Source: Hydrogenophaga sp. IBVHS2
GTDB taxonomy: Bacteria > Pseudomonadota > Gammaproteobacteria > Burkholderiales > Burkholderiaceae_C
DNA length: 64,000 nt
Assembly: GCF_002127215.1 (NCBI RefSeq)
Contig: NZ_NFUT01000003.1
Span: 1-64,000, forward strand
Reading direction: 5' to 3'
Shown here: positions 45,531-55,130 of the stretch, piece by piece
Layout of the letters: the number at the start of each line of letters is the position of its first letter
How positions within the stretch are numbered: the first letter of the stretch is position 1
Translations under genes and position numbers: made by a program
The notes under the pieces: model-generated
What the model was told of the DNA's origin: nothing
Database searches by the model: none
What the model saw: the letters and a program-made list of their open reading frames with translations, nothing else

Positions 45531-46592
45531 TTATACCGGTATCTCCAGGCGGACCTGGAACACGCCGTCCACCAGCGCGCTCTGGAACCGTCCCTGAACG
45601 TCATGCAGCAGCGCCAGACGCTGGCGCACGTTGTCCAGCGCCAGTCCGTTGCCGCGCTTGCCCGTACCACCGGGCACGGTATTGGTAACCTTGATCACCA
45701 CAATGCTCCCTCGCCGATGCGTGCTGATGCGCACCGTCGCTCCCGTGGGACTGGGCTCCACCCCGTGCTTGACCGCGTTTTCCACCAGGGGCTGGAGGAT
45801 GAGCGGAGGCAACCGGGCGCCGAGCGAGGTCTCGTCCACGCTCCATTCCACCCGCAGACGGTCCCCAAAACGCACCTGCTCGATGGCCAGGTAGTGTTCG
45901 GCCAGCGACAGCTCCTGGCGCAGCGTGACCGCTTCCTTGGTGTCCGCCAGGGCGTGGCGGAACAGCTCGCTGAGGTTTTCCAGCAGGTCCTCGGCCAGCG
46001 CAGGCTCCTCGCGCACCAGGGCAATGGCGCTGTTGAGGGTGTTGAACAGGAAGTGGGGGCGGATGCGGGCCTGCAGCTCGGCCAGCTGGGCCTTGGTGCC
46101 GGCCGGCATGCGGGCCCGGGCCCGCCAGATCAGACCGGCCATGAGCACCAGGGAGACCAGCAGGCCCGCAGAAGCGCTGGCCCACCAGGGCCGGTGATCG
46201 GCAAATCCCAGCCACACCAGCAGCGCACAGCCATACAGGCCGGACGCCACGCCAAGCGCTCCCCCCACCACCCACTGCTGCCATTCCTGCAACCGGGCCA
46301 TGACGCGGCGCAGCGCGAACACGGACAACAGCCAGATGAGCAGGGCCGGCAGGGCAGCGCCGGTGATGACGGCGGCGTTGTACAGCCAGGCATTGAAGGT
46401 GGCGGAATGGAACATCACCGCCACCGCGACGATGGCCTGCACGAAGCAGACCGCCCGCAGCACCACCCCGACCTGCACCGCGTCGAACACCTCGGCCCGG
46501 GCCCGCAGGTGCTCGGGCATGCTGGCCAGCGGCCGGGCCGCGGTGCTGCCTGAGAGCTCCTGGAAGGTCGATAAAATTCGAGAATCTTTCAC
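45531..46592 (-). CDS. LytS/AlgZ-type sensor histidine kinase
   Basis: A 353-aa membrane kinase. The phosphorylated His is H180 in [16 protein letters not shown], followed by a HATPase with [17 protein letters not shown] and [15 protein letters not shown]. Four hydrophobic helices lie between residues 40 and 155, without a large periplasmic sensor domain. A GTG at 46592 with GGAGGA 10 nt upstream is the likely start; an ATG 24 codons later is the alternative. It is divergent from argH. Confidence 0.87.
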   Translation of the reverse strand: MKDSRILSTFQELSGSTAARPLASMPEHLRARAEVFDAVQVGVVLRAVCFVQAIVAVAVMFHSATFNAWLYNAAVITGAALPALLIWLLSVFALRRVMARLQEWQQWVVGGALGVASGLYGCALLVWLGFADHRPWWASASAGLLVSLVLMAGLIWRARARMPAGTKAQLAELQARIRPHFLFNTLNSAIALVREEPALAEDLLENLSELFRHALADTKEAVTLRQELSLAEHYLAIEQVRFGDRLRVEWSVDETSLGARLPPLILQPLVENAVKHGVEPSPTGATVRISTHRRGSIVVIKVTNTVPGGTGKRGNGLALDNVRQRLALLHDVQGRFQSALVDGVFQVRLEIPV

Positions 46593-46700
46593 GGGAGACG
46601 GTTCCTCCAGGGAATTCGCGGGCCACCGGCCCGCCCGACAAGCCCACCCGACGGGCGCCACGGCGGCCCGGACTTCCCACCTCAGCCGCTGGCACGCCCC

Positions 46701-48152
46701 ATGTCCACCAACCAACTCGACAAGAAATCCGAAGCCTGGTCTGCCCTGTTCTCCGAACCCATGAGCGACCTCGTCAAACGATACACCGCCAGTGTGTTCT
46801 TCGACAAACGTCTGTGGCAGGCCGATATCGCCGGGAGTCTGGCACATGCGGACATGCTGCACGCGGTGGGTATCCTCTCGGCGGGTGATCTGGCCGACAT
46901 CCAGCGCGGCATGGCCCAGATCCGCAGCGAGATCGAATCCGGGCAGTTCGAGTGGCAGCTCGACCTGGAGGATGTGCACCTCAACATCGAGGCGCGTCTG
47001 ACCCAGCTGGTGGGCGATGCCGGCAAGCGGCTGCACACCGGTCGCAGCCGCAATGACCAGGTGGCCACCGACGTGCGACTGTGGCTGCGCGGCGAGATCG
47101 ACCTGATCGCCGGGCTCCTGAAGGAACTGCAGCAGGCCCTGGTGGACGTGGCCGACCGCCATGTGGAGGTGATCCTGCCGGGCTTCACCCACCTGCAGGT
47201 GGCCCAGCCGGTGAGCTTTGCCCACCACCTGCTGGCCTATGTGGAGATGTTCGCCCGCGACGCCGAACGTTTCGCCGACGTGCGCCGCCGCACCAACCGC
47301 CTGCCGCTGGGCAGTGCCGCCCTGGCCGGCACCACCTACCCGCTGGACCGGGATCGCGTGGCACGCAGCCTGGGCATGGTCGACGACAGTGGCCTGCCGC
47401 AGGTGTGCCAGAACAGTCTGGACGGCGTGAGCGACCGCGACTTTGCCATCGAGTTCACCGCCGCTGCCTCGCTGTGCATGGTGCACATCAGCCGCCTGAG
47501 CGAAGAGCTGATCCTGTGGATGAGCCAGAACTTCGGCTTCGTGAAGATCGCCGACCGCTTCACCACCGGATCTTCCATCATGCCGCAGAAGAAGAACCCG
47601 GACGTGCCGGAACTCGCGCGCGGCAAGACCGGACGGGTCGTGGGCCACCTGATGGGGCTGATCACCCTCATGAAGGGCCAGCCGCTGGCCTACAACAAGG
47701 ACAACCAGGAAGACAAGGAGCCGCTGTTCGACACGGTCGACACGCTCAAGGACACGCTGCGCATCTTTGCCGAGATGGTGGGGGGACAGCTGAACCCGGC
47801 CACCGGCGTGAAGGAAGGCGGCATCACGGTGAATGCGCCCGCCATGGAAGCGGCCGCGCGCAAGGGCTACGCCACCGCCACCGACCTGGCCGACTACCTG
47901 GTGAAGAAGGGCCTGCCGTTCCGCGATGCCCATGAAACGGTGGCACATGCGGTCAAGGCCGCCACCGGGCGGGGCTGCGACCTGTCCGAGCTGTCGCTGG
48001 CCGAACTGCAGGGCTTCCACCCGGCCATCGAGCAGGACGTGTTCCATTGCCTGAGCCTGCGGGGATCGCTCGATGCCCGCAACACACTGGGCGGCACCGC
48101 CCCCGCCCAGGTGCGGCAGCAGATCGCCCGCCACCGCCAGCGGCTGGCCTGA
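46701..48152 (+). CDS. argH: Argininosuccinate lyase
   Basis: A 483-aa tetrameric enzyme that releases arginine and fumarate, the last step of arginine synthesis. The fumarase-family signature [12 protein letters not shown] is present, with [18 protein letters not shown] and [19 protein letters not shown]. Length is normal. It stands alone, convergent with an alpha/beta hydrolase gene 4 nt away. Confidence 0.97.
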   Translation: MSTNQLDKKSEAWSALFSEPMSDLVKRYTASVFFDKRLWQADIAGSLAHADMLHAVGILSAGDLADIQRGMAQIRSEIESGQFEWQLDLEDVHLNIEARLTQLVGDAGKRLHTGRSRNDQVATDVRLWLRGEIDLIAGLLKELQQALVDVADRHVEVILPGFTHLQVAQPVSFAHHLLAYVEMFARDAERFADVRRRTNRLPLGSAALAGTTYPLDRDRVARSLGMVDDSGLPQVCQNSLDGVSDRDFAIEFTAAASLCMVHISRLSEELILWMSQNFGFVKIADRFTTGSSIMPQKKNPDVPELARGKTGRVVGHLMGLITLMKGQPLAYNKDNQEDKEPLFDTVDTLKDTLRIFAEMVGGQLNPATGVKEGGITVNAPAMEAAARKGYATATDLADYLVKKGLPFRDAHETVAHAVKAATGRGCDLSELSLAELQGFHPAIEQDVFHCLSLRGSLDARNTLGGTAPAQVRQQIARHRQRLA

Positions 48153-48156
48153 GCGG

Positions 48157-48951
48157 CTACATCGGTCCCAGAAAATCCGCCAGGTGGGCGGCGGCGCGAT
48201 CGGCCGCATCCGGGTGACGGTGCAGCCAGGGCATCACCGGGCCGGTGCAGCCCTCGACCACCAGGCGCGAGACCCGGCGCGGATGCAGACTGCGCACGAT
48301 GGCATCGGCCGGTGTGGCCGGCTCGACCCGCTCCACCCGACGGCGGGGCAAGGGCACCGGCGCATCCTCCCCGGTGATCACCAGCACCTGCCCCAGGAAG
48401 CCCTGCACGAAGCCCAGCAGACCACAGCGGCTCCAGCGCAGCGGAGGGCAATCGAGCACCACCGAGAGCGGGCGTGTCCAGGCGTCGTCGGGGTACAGGC
48501 AGGGATCGACAAAGACCAGACGGTGGATGGACTGCACATGGGACTGCGCCAGCCGCAGGCCGACCATGGCCCCCACATCGACCGCCAGCATCGCCAGCAG
48601 CCCCGGGCGCAGCCGTTCTCCGAAACGCAGGGCCTCGCGCGCGTTGCCGTCCAGGCTGCTGCGGGCGGCGGAGCCCCCGGTGGCCTCGCCGTGGCCCGAG
48701 AGGTTCATGGCCAGGCTGCCCAGCCCGCGCCGCTGCAGGCCGTAGAGCAGCGGATTGAGCTGGGTGTAATCGGCGCCGGCACCGTGCACCGCCACCAGGC
48801 GGGGACGCGCCACGCCACGGCCCGGCAGCCCCAGGACCCGGGCCTCCTGGAAGCGCACGCCGAAGCGCTCGCGCACATACCGGGCCGGCCCGGGCGGATC
48901 GCCGGGATGCTGCCACCGGGACCGGATCAACGATTGGGTCGAAATGCTCAT
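48157..48951 (-). CDS. Alpha/beta-hydrolase-fold protein with Asp at the nucleophile elbow
   Basis: A 264-aa protein. Fold markers are LVAVHGAGADYTQ (oxyanion loop) and NLSGHGEATG. The nucleophile elbow reads AVDVGAMVG, so the expected Ser is Asp125 as in haloalkane dehalogenases and epoxide hydrolases. The usual C-terminal catalytic His motif is not evident (VEGCTGPVMPW). Substrate cannot be named. A TAGACT box ends 8 nt before the ATG at 48951, and no Shine-Dalgarno is seen. Confidence 0.7.
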   Translation of the reverse strand: MSISTQSLIRSRWQHPGDPPGPARYVRERFGVRFQEARVLGLPGRGVARPRLVAVHGAGADYTQLNPLLYGLQRRGLGSLAMNLSGHGEATGGSAARSSLDGNAREALRFGERLRPGLLAMLAVDVGAMVGLRLAQSHVQSIHRLVFVDPCLYPDDAWTRPLSVVLDCPPLRWSRCGLLGFVQGFLGQVLVITGEDAPVPLPRRRVERVEPATPADAIVRSLHPRRVSRLVVEGCTGPVMPWLHRHPDAADRAAAHLADFLGPM

Positions 48952-49197
48952 GGCCGAACAGTCTAGGCAGGGGCCATTCGTGCGCTTTTGATGAACGCAC
49001 AACGATTCGGTGATGAACAACGCCAGTTATCACCATGCTCTATCACTCAGGGCTCAACGCAGGCTATCCAGCCGTTCACGCACAAAATTTCAACTGCACC
49101 GAACCCGGTTTCACAAACGGTCAGGTCCCGGCCTGACTACCATCCGCACACCACCGACCCGCCCCGGGTCCGTCCGACCCCAACCCCTGGAGACAAC

Positions 49198-50352
49198 ATG
49201 TCCGTGATCACCACCGTGGAAGACCTGCGCGTGCTGGCGCAAAAGCGCGTGCCCCGCATGTTCTACGACTACGCCGACTCCGGCTCCTGGACCGAAGGCA
49301 CCTACCGCGCCAACGCCGACGACTTCCAGAAGATCAAGCTGCGCCAGCGCGTGGCGGTGAACATGGAGAACCGCAGCACGCGCACCACCATGGTGGGGGT
49401 GGACACCGCCATGCCGGTGGCCATTGCGCCCACCGGCCTGACCGGCATGCAGCACGCCGACGGCGAGATCCTGGCCGCCCGCGCTGCAAAGAAGTTCGGC
49501 ATTCCGTTCACGCTCTCCACCATGAGCATCTGCTCGATCGAGGACGTGGCCGAACACGCCGGGCGGGGCTTCTGGTTCCAGCTGTACGTCATGAAGGACC
49601 GCGCCTTCATCGAGCGCCTGATCGACCGGGCCAAGGCCGCCGGCTGTGGCGCCCTGGTGCTCACGCTGGATCTGCAGATCCTGGGCCAGCGCCACAAGGA
49701 CCTGAAGAACGGCCTGTCGGCACCGCCCAAGCTGACCCTCAAGAACATGATCAACATCGCCAGCAAGCCGCGCTGGGCGCTGGGCATGCTGGGCACGAAG
49801 CGCCGGCAGTTCGGCAACATCGTGGGCCATGTGAGTGGTGTGGGCGACATGGGCAGCCTGAGCGAATGGACCGCCAAGCAGTTCGACCCCGCCCTCAACT
49901 GGGGCGACGTGGAATGGATCAAGCAGCGCTGGGGCGGCAAACTCATCCTCAAGGGCATCCAGGACGTGGAGGATGCCAAGCTGGCCGCCGATTCCGGGGC
50001 GGATGCGCTGATCGTGAGCAACCACGGCGGCCGCCAGCTCGATGGCGCCCAGAGCAGCATCGAGGCCCTGCCGAGCATCGTGGACGCGGTGGGCAGCCGC
50101 ATCGAGATCCACATGGACGGCGGCATCCGCAGCGGCCAGGATGTGCTCAAGGCCCGCGCCCTGGGTGCCCGCGGCGTCTACATCGGCCGCCCCATGCTCT
50201 ATGGCCTCGGTGCCATGGGCGAGGCCGGCGTGACCAAGTGCCTGCAGATCCTGCACAAGGAACTCGACATCACCATGGCCTTCTGCGGCCACACCAACAT
50301 CGAGACGGTGGACAAGAGCATCCTGCTGCCGGGCACCTTCCCGACCGCCTGA
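49198..50352 (+). CDS. FMN-dependent alpha-hydroxy acid dehydrogenase (LldD family)
   Basis: A 384-aa TIM-barrel flavoenzyme that oxidises an L-2-hydroxy acid such as lactate. Active-site motifs: SNHGGRQLDGAQSSIEALPSIV (catalytic His and Arg), FYDYADSGSWTEGTY at the N-terminus and DGGIRSGQDVLKARALGARGVYIGRP (FMN phosphate). CTGGAGACAAC precedes the ATG at 49198. L-lactate dehydrogenase is the likeliest activity, but glycolate or mandelate cannot be excluded. Confidence 0.87.
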   Translation: MSVITTVEDLRVLAQKRVPRMFYDYADSGSWTEGTYRANADDFQKIKLRQRVAVNMENRSTRTTMVGVDTAMPVAIAPTGLTGMQHADGEILAARAAKKFGIPFTLSTMSICSIEDVAEHAGRGFWFQLYVMKDRAFIERLIDRAKAAGCGALVLTLDLQILGQRHKDLKNGLSAPPKLTLKNMINIASKPRWALGMLGTKRRQFGNIVGHVSGVGDMGSLSEWTAKQFDPALNWGDVEWIKQRWGGKLILKGIQDVEDAKLAADSGADALIVSNHGGRQLDGAQSSIEALPSIVDAVGSRIEIHMDGGIRSGQDVLKARALGARGVYIGRPMLYGLGAMGEAGVTKCLQILHKELDITMAFCGHTNIETVDKSILLPGTFPTA

Positions 50353-50371
50353 AACACACCGCGCGGCTGGC

Positions 50372-50377
50372 TATCCT
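50372..50377 (+). promoter_or_regulatory. Leaderless-type -10 box (TATCCT) of dinB
   Basis: TATCCT (4 of 6) ends 6 nt before the GTG start, with CGGGGG between. No LexA-type CTGT-N8-ACAG box is visible near it. Confidence 0.35.
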
Positions 50378-50383
50378 CGGGGG

Positions 50384-51607
50384 GTGAGCCCCGATACCCC
50401 CCGTCGCATTGCGCACCTCGACATGGACGCGTTCTACGCGTCGGTCGAGCTGCTGCGCTACCCGCAGCTGCGCGGGCTGCCGGTGGTGATCGGGGGCGGG
50501 CGGCGCCGGCTCGATGACCTGCTGGCGCGGCTGCGCCAGACCTACCCCGACCGGGAATGGGGTCCGCACACGCTGGACCGCATCCCGGTCGATTTCTTTC
50601 CGCGCCTCAAGGATTACGCCGGCCGGGGCGTGGCCACCACCGCCACCTACGAGGCCCGGCAGTCGGGCGTGGGCTCGGCGATGGGGCTGATGAAGGCCGC
50701 CGCGCTGTGCCCGCAGGCCATCCTGCTGCCAGTGGACTTTGACGAGGTGCGGCGCATCTCGCGCCTGTTCAAGGCCACCATCACCGAGATCGCGCCGGTG
50801 ATGGAGGACCGGGGCGTGGACGAGGTCTACATCGATTTCACGCACGTGCCCGGCGGCCAGCGCGAAGGTGGCCGGGTGCTGGCCCGGCTGATCCAGAAAA
50901 GCATCCAGCAGGCCACCGGCCTGACCTGCTCCATCGGCGTGGCGCCCAACAAGCTGATCGCCAAGATGGCGAGCGAATTCCGCAAGCCGGCGGGCATCAG
51001 CATCGTCATGCCGGAGGACCTGCAGCGCCTCATCTGGCCCCTGCCCTGCCGCAAGATCAATGGCGTGGGACCCAAGGCCGACGAGAAGCTCAAGGCCCAC
51101 GGCATCCACACCATCGGCGAGCTGGCGGCGCGAGAGCGCGACTGGCTCGTGGCCACCTTCGGCCGCAGCTACGGCGCCTGGCTGCACGACGCCGCCTGGG
51201 GCCGTGACGACCGGCCGGTGGTGACCGAGAGCGAGCCGGTCAGCATGAGCCGCGAGACCACCTTCGAGCGCGACCTGCACGCGGCGCGCGACCGCGCCGA
51301 ACTGGGCGAGATCTTCACCCGGCTGTGCGAGCAGGTGGCGGCCGACCTGCAGCGCAAGGGCTACGCCGGCCGCACCATCGGCATCAAGCTGACCTACACC
51401 GATTTCAGCAAGGTCACGCGCGACCTGACCATCGATGCCGCCACGGCCGATGCCGCCACCATCCGCCGTGCCGCAGGGCAATGCCTCAAGCGGGTCGACC
51501 TGACCCGCCGCATCCGGCTGCTGGGGGTGCGGGTGGGCAAGCTGTCCCGGCCCGGAGCAGCCCCTGCGCCGGTGGCGGCCGAACCGGAGACCGGCTGGCT
51601 CTTCTGA
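50384..51607 (+). CDS. dinB: DNA polymerase IV (Y-family)
   Basis: A 407-aa translesion polymerase. Catalytic acids are in HLDMDAFYASVE (D13, D15) and GVDEVYIDF; the palm-finger region has ATTATYEARQSGVGSAMGLMKAAALCP. HhH thumb and little-finger domains follow. Between VVIGGG and GRGVATTATYEAR there is an insertion of about 40 residues relative to E. coli DinB, a known form in Burkholderiales. The start is a GTG; no ATG precedes the HLDMDAF motif in frame. Confidence 0.9.
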   Translation: MSPDTPRRIAHLDMDAFYASVELLRYPQLRGLPVVIGGGRRRLDDLLARLRQTYPDREWGPHTLDRIPVDFFPRLKDYAGRGVATTATYEARQSGVGSAMGLMKAAALCPQAILLPVDFDEVRRISRLFKATITEIAPVMEDRGVDEVYIDFTHVPGGQREGGRVLARLIQKSIQQATGLTCSIGVAPNKLIAKMASEFRKPAGISIVMPEDLQRLIWPLPCRKINGVGPKADEKLKAHGIHTIGELAARERDWLVATFGRSYGAWLHDAAWGRDDRPVVTESEPVSMSRETTFERDLHAARDRAELGEIFTRLCEQVAADLQRKGYAGRTIGIKLTYTDFSKVTRDLTIDAATADAATIRRAAGQCLKRVDLTRRIRLLGVRVGKLSRPGAAPAPVAAEPETGWLF

Positions 51608-51699
51608 CCCTGCAGCCCGCTCGGACGACAGGGCCGGCGATTGACGCCACCTGACGCGATTCTTACAGTCAGGCGATTCCTCCACCCTGGGAGCCCGCC

Positions 51700-51978
51700 A
51701 TGCCGAACCGCCTCACCCTGGCCGACCTGCAGCGCATCCGCGCATGGCACCTGGCCCACCACCGGCAACAACCGCTGGAGAGCCACCTCTGGGACGGCGT
51801 GCTCACCCTGTGGCTCATGGGCTGGATGGGCTGGGTGCCGGCCCTGATGCTGCAGGCCCTGTGGGCCGTGCCGCTGTGCCTGCTGGCCATGTCGCTGCCC
51901 GGCTTCTATGTGGCCTGGCGACGGCGGGCGCATCTGCAGCAACGTCTCAGGTGCGACTGGCTGCCCCCCGATCGCTGA
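51700..51978 (+). CDS. Small predicted membrane protein
   Basis: A 92-aa protein with two hydrophobic segments (LWDGVLTLWLMGWMGWVPALML and ALWAVPLCLLAMSLPGFYVAW) and basic ends. I know no function. It starts at the ATG at 51700 and precedes the enoyl-CoA hydratase gene by 14 nt. Confidence 0.68.
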   Translation: MPNRLTLADLQRIRAWHLAHHRQQPLESHLWDGVLTLWLMGWMGWVPALMLQALWAVPLCLLAMSLPGFYVAWRRRAHLQQRLRCDWLPPDR

Positions 51979-51992
51979 GCAGAATGCCCCGC

Positions 51993-52838
51993 ATGAACAC
52001 GCTCACCTGCTTCCACCTCTCCCTCGGCGCCGACCACGTGGCGCATCTGGTGCTCGACCGGCCCGAAGCCATGAACACCATGCACCCGACCTTCTGGCGC
52101 GAGCTCGACGAGGTGCTGGCGCAGCTGCACCGCGACGGCACCGCCCGGGCGCTGGTGATCAGCAGCACGGGCAAGCATTTCAGCGCCGGCATGTCGCTCG
52201 AGACCTTTGCCGGCGCCATCCAGATGGACGACCAGAGCCCCGAGGGCCGGGCGGCCATCTTCGATCTGCTGACCGACATGCAGGCCACCTTCACGCGCCT
52301 GGAAAACCTGCGCTGCCCGGTGATCTTCGCCATCCAGGGCGGCTGCATCGGCGGCGCGGTGGACATGGTCACCGCCGGCTGCATCCGCTACGCCAGTGCC
52401 GACGCCTTCTTCTGCATCCAGGAAATCAACATCGGCATGGTGGCCGACGTGGGCACGCTGCAGCGCCTGCCCAAGCTGATGCCGCTGGCGGTGGTGAAGG
52501 AGCTGGCCTACACCGGCCGGCGTCTGGGGGCAGCCCGGGCGCAGGCGCTGGGTCTGGTCAACGAGGTGTTCGACAGTCACCAGGCCACGGTGGATGCTGC
52601 CCTGCAGTGCGCGCGCGAGATCGCGGCCAAGCCGCCGGTGGCCATCTGGGGCACCAAGCAGGCCGTCACCTACGCCCGCGATCACAGCGTCGAGGACAGC
52701 CTGCGCCAGATGGGCTGGCTGCAGGGCGCCATCTGGAGCAACGCCCATGTGCGCGAGGCGATTGCCGCCATGAAGGACAAGCGCGCGGCGCAGTTCACGC
52801 CGCTGTCCGAACTCAAGGGCTTCAGCGAGCAGGGCTGA
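51993..52838 (+). CDS. Enoyl-CoA hydratase/isomerase (crotonase family)
   Basis: A 281-aa crotonase. The oxyanion-hole motifs are VISSTGKHFSAGMSLETFAG and IQGGCIGGAVDMVTAGCIRYAS. The Glu/Asp pair region FCIQEINIGMVADVGTLQRLPKLM matches delta3,5-delta2,4-dienoyl-CoA isomerase-like members (Asp in VADVG), so it may isomerise dienoyl-CoA rather than hydrate. Starts at 51984 and 51993 are in frame; 51993 fits a CAGAAT box 7 nt upstream. Confidence 0.85.
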   Translation: MNTLTCFHLSLGADHVAHLVLDRPEAMNTMHPTFWRELDEVLAQLHRDGTARALVISSTGKHFSAGMSLETFAGAIQMDDQSPEGRAAIFDLLTDMQATFTRLENLRCPVIFAIQGGCIGGAVDMVTAGCIRYASADAFFCIQEINIGMVADVGTLQRLPKLMPLAVVKELAYTGRRLGAARAQALGLVNEVFDSHQATVDAALQCAREIAAKPPVAIWGTKQAVTYARDHSVEDSLRQMGWLQGAIWSNAHVREAIAAMKDKRAAQFTPLSELKGFSEQG

Positions 52839-52847
52839 ACCCGCGGC

Positions 52848-52866
52848 AGGCGTGACGCCTGTCACG
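52848..52866. promoter_or_regulatory. Nested palindromes upstream of the DUF3034/hemoglobin cluster
   Basis: AGGCGT-G-ACGCCT (52848-52860) and CGTGAC-GCCT-GTCACG (52851-52866) overlap. They lie 120 nt before the first gene of the cluster and are candidates for an operator, an ECF-sigma -35 region or an attenuating hairpin. Confidence 0.35.
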
Positions 52867-52986
52867 ACCCCTCGGCAAGGTGGGTCTTTCTGAATCCGGC
52901 GGGGGCGGCGCCGGCGTAAAGGGGGTGTCGGGTCATCGTGGCCCGGTGCCGGCGGGGGCCATCCCGCCTTGCCTGACGGAGACAAC

Positions 52987-53931
52987 ATGCCCATCGCCCC
53001 GCCATTCTTCCGAACCACCGCCTGCCGTGCCGTGGCCCTGGCCTTCACGGCCGCCCTCGCCTCCGGTGCCGCCCTGGCCGATGCCGGCAAGCTGGTGCTC
53101 ACCGGTGGCGTGAGCACGGTCGAAGGCGCCGCCGGCGGCGGCCTGACCCCCTGGGCCGTGATCGGCACCCAGGCCACGCAGGGCGAGAAGGGTGTGTCCA
53201 TCCACACCAGCCGCGCCGTCACCGACGACTACGCCCTGAATGCCTACGGCGCGGCCGTGGCCATCGACGAGCGCTTCGAACTGTCGCTGGCGCGGCAGGA
53301 CTTCCGCACCGGCATCACCGGTGCCGCACTGAATCTGCCGGGCCTGCACCTCAAGCAGGACATCCTGGGCGCCAAGGTGCGCGTGGCCGGCGACGCCGTG
53401 CTCGACAGCGACAGCCTGATGCCCCAGATCGCGGTGGGCGTGCAGTTCAAGCACCTGGGTTCCACCGGGCTGGACGGCACGCTGCAGGCCCTGGGCGCCA
53501 AGCGCAGCGGCGCCGACGTGTACGTGAGCGCCACCAAACTGTTCCTGGCCCAGGGCATCCTGGTCAACGGTACGCTGCGCGCCACCAAGGCCAACCAGGG
53601 CGGTCTGCTGGGCTTCGGCGCCACCCTGGGCGGGGCCGACAACGGCTACGAGCTGCATCCCGAGATCTCGGTGGCCTACCTCCTGCGCCGCAACCTGGCC
53701 GTGGGTGTGGAGTACCGCAGCATGCCCAACAAGCTGCAGACCGCCGGCCGGGCCGCCGGTCTGGGCGAAGGCCTGCGCGCCGGCGACTGGAAAGACATCT
53801 TCATCGCCTGGGCACCCAGCAAGAACGTCTCGCTGACCGCCGCCTACGTCGACCTCGGCACCATCGTTCCGGCCACCACCAACCAGCGCAAGCAGCGCGG
53901 CGTGTACGTCTCGGCCCAGTTCGCGTTCTGA
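52987..53931 (+). CDS. DUF3034 outer-membrane beta-barrel-like protein
   Basis: A 314-aa exported protein with a signal peptide ending near ASGAALADA. The mature part alternates hydrophobic and polar residues and ends in YVSAQFAF, an aromatic-terminated strand typical of outer-membrane barrels. DUF3034 has no known function. GGAGACAAC precedes the ATG. It leads a cluster with an exported truncated hemoglobin, a cupredoxin and an ECF sigma/anti-sigma pair. Confidence 0.72.
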   Translation: MPIAPPFFRTTACRAVALAFTAALASGAALADAGKLVLTGGVSTVEGAAGGGLTPWAVIGTQATQGEKGVSIHTSRAVTDDYALNAYGAAVAIDERFELSLARQDFRTGITGAALNLPGLHLKQDILGAKVRVAGDAVLDSDSLMPQIAVGVQFKHLGSTGLDGTLQALGAKRSGADVYVSATKLFLAQGILVNGTLRATKANQGGLLGFGATLGGADNGYELHPEISVAYLLRRNLAVGVEYRSMPNKLQTAGRAAGLGEGLRAGDWKDIFIAWAPSKNVSLTAAYVDLGTIVPATTNQRKQRGVYVSAQFAF

Positions 53932-53965
53932 ACGCCCTTCTGAACACCCCACCCAAGGATTCCCC

Positions 53966-54448
53966 ATGAAGACCCTGATGGCATCGATTGCCCTGACCTG
54001 CTCCGCCCTGGCCGCCGGCACCTGCCTGGCGCAGACCGCTGCGACGCGCCCCGCCCCGTCGGACGCCAGCGCCTACCCGGTCGCTCCCGCCCCCGGTCTG
54101 TACCAGGCCTTCGGCGAGCAGCAAGGACTGCGCACGCTGATGGACGATTTCGTGAAACGGCTCAAGGCCGACACGCGCATCGGCGACCAGTTCCGCGACA
54201 CCAACGCCGACGCACTGGCCCAGTCGCTCACCCTGCAGCTGTGCCAGCTCTCGGGTGGCCCGTGCACCTACAAGGGCCCCGACATGAAGACCGCCCACCG
54301 CAACATGGACATCACCAAGGCGCACTTCAATGCGCTGGTGGAGGTGCTGCAGGACGCCATGAATGCACGCGGCATTCCCTTCACCCGGCAGAACCAGATG
54401 CTGGCGCTGCTGGCCCCCATGTACCGCGACACCATCACCCGGCCATGA
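53966..54448 (+). CDS. Exported group 1 truncated hemoglobin
   Basis: A 160-aa protein with a signal peptide of about 22 residues ending CLAQ. The globin part shows LRTLMDDFVKRLKADTRIGDQF (helices B-E) and MKTAHRNMDITKAHFNALVEVLQDAM; H111 fits the proximal heme ligand. Truncated hemoglobins usually are cytosolic, so export to the periplasm is unusual and suggests oxygen, NO or redox chemistry there. AAGGA precedes the ATG. The stop overlaps the cupredoxin start (ATGA). Confidence 0.8.
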   Translation: MKTLMASIALTCSALAAGTCLAQTAATRPAPSDASAYPVAPAPGLYQAFGEQQGLRTLMDDFVKRLKADTRIGDQFRDTNADALAQSLTLQLCQLSGGPCTYKGPDMKTAHRNMDITKAHFNALVEVLQDAMNARGIPFTRQNQMLALLAPMYRDTITRP

Positions 54449-55086
54449 AGGCACTTCACCGCCTGTGGTGGCTGGCGCTGTGCCTGCCCGCGTCGGTGTG
54501 GGCCGGCACGGTCCAGGTCACGGTGCTGGCCCGTGACGGACAGCCGCTGACCGATGCCGTGGTGACCGTGGAGCCGTCGGGCCCACGGGCGGCATCGCCG
54601 GCCCCGACCCCGGTGACCATCCGCCAGGAAGGGCTGGCCTTCGTGCCGGCCCTCACCGTGGTGCCGGCGGGCTCCCGGGTCACCTTCACCAACCTGGACC
54701 GCTTCGAGCACCATGTGCGCGGCACCACCGGCAACCCGCTGCAGGGCAGCGAACGCAGCGAGGGTTTCGAGCTGCGCATGGGCGGTCGGGTGGAGGGCCA
54801 GGCACCGCCGGCAGCCTCGGTGGTGGTCAACGAAGCCGGCCCGGTCCGGCTGGGCTGCCATCTGCACGGCTCCATGCGGGGCGCCATCTATGTGACCGAC
54901 TCGCCCTGGGTGGCCCGCACCGATGCGCAAGGCCGCATCACGCTGGAAAACGTGCCCGACGGAGCGGCCACGGTGCGCGTGTGGCACCCGGATCAGCTGA
55001 TCGACACAGCGGCCCGGCAGATCACGGTGGTCAGCGTCACGCCGGTGCAGTTCGACACCCCGATCCAGCCCCGGCGCAGGCGGTGA
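54445..55086 (+). CDS. Exported cupredoxin-like protein (methylamine-utilization type)
   Basis: A 213-aa periplasmic protein with a signal peptide ending near SVWA. Residues 60-150 form a cupredoxin-like domain with candidate type-1 copper ligands H90 (FEHHVRG), C138, H141 and M144 (LGCHLHGSM). A short carboxypeptidase-regulatory-like tail follows (DAQGRITLENVPDGAATVRVWHPDQL). It is translationally coupled to the hemoglobin gene, suggesting a heme/copper electron-transfer pair. Confidence 0.78.
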   Translation: MKALHRLWWLALCLPASVWAGTVQVTVLARDGQPLTDAVVTVEPSGPRAASPAPTPVTIRQEGLAFVPALTVVPAGSRVTFTNLDRFEHHVRGTTGNPLQGSERSEGFELRMGGRVEGQAPPAASVVVNEAGPVRLGCHLHGSMRGAIYVTDSPWVARTDAQGRITLENVPDGAATVRVWHPDQLIDTAARQITVVSVTPVQFDTPIQPRRRR

Positions 55087-55118
55087 AAGCCCGGGTCGGA
55101 CCTGACGCCCGCACCCCC

Positions 55119-55124
55119 CACAAT
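55119..55124 (+). promoter_or_regulatory. Leaderless-type -10 box (CACAAT) of the ECF sigma gene
   Basis: CACAAT is followed by six bases (CCGGGC) and the ATG at 55131. No Shine-Dalgarno is visible, although the gene is only 44 nt downstream of its neighbour. Confidence 0.4.
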
Positions 55125-55130
55125 CCGGGC

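Noticed and set aside
48990..49030. Near-direct repeat TGATGAAC(GC)ACAACG / TGATGAACAACG upstream of the lactate-type dehydrogenase
   Set aside because: Short, imperfect and not placed at a recognisable promoter; it could be chance.
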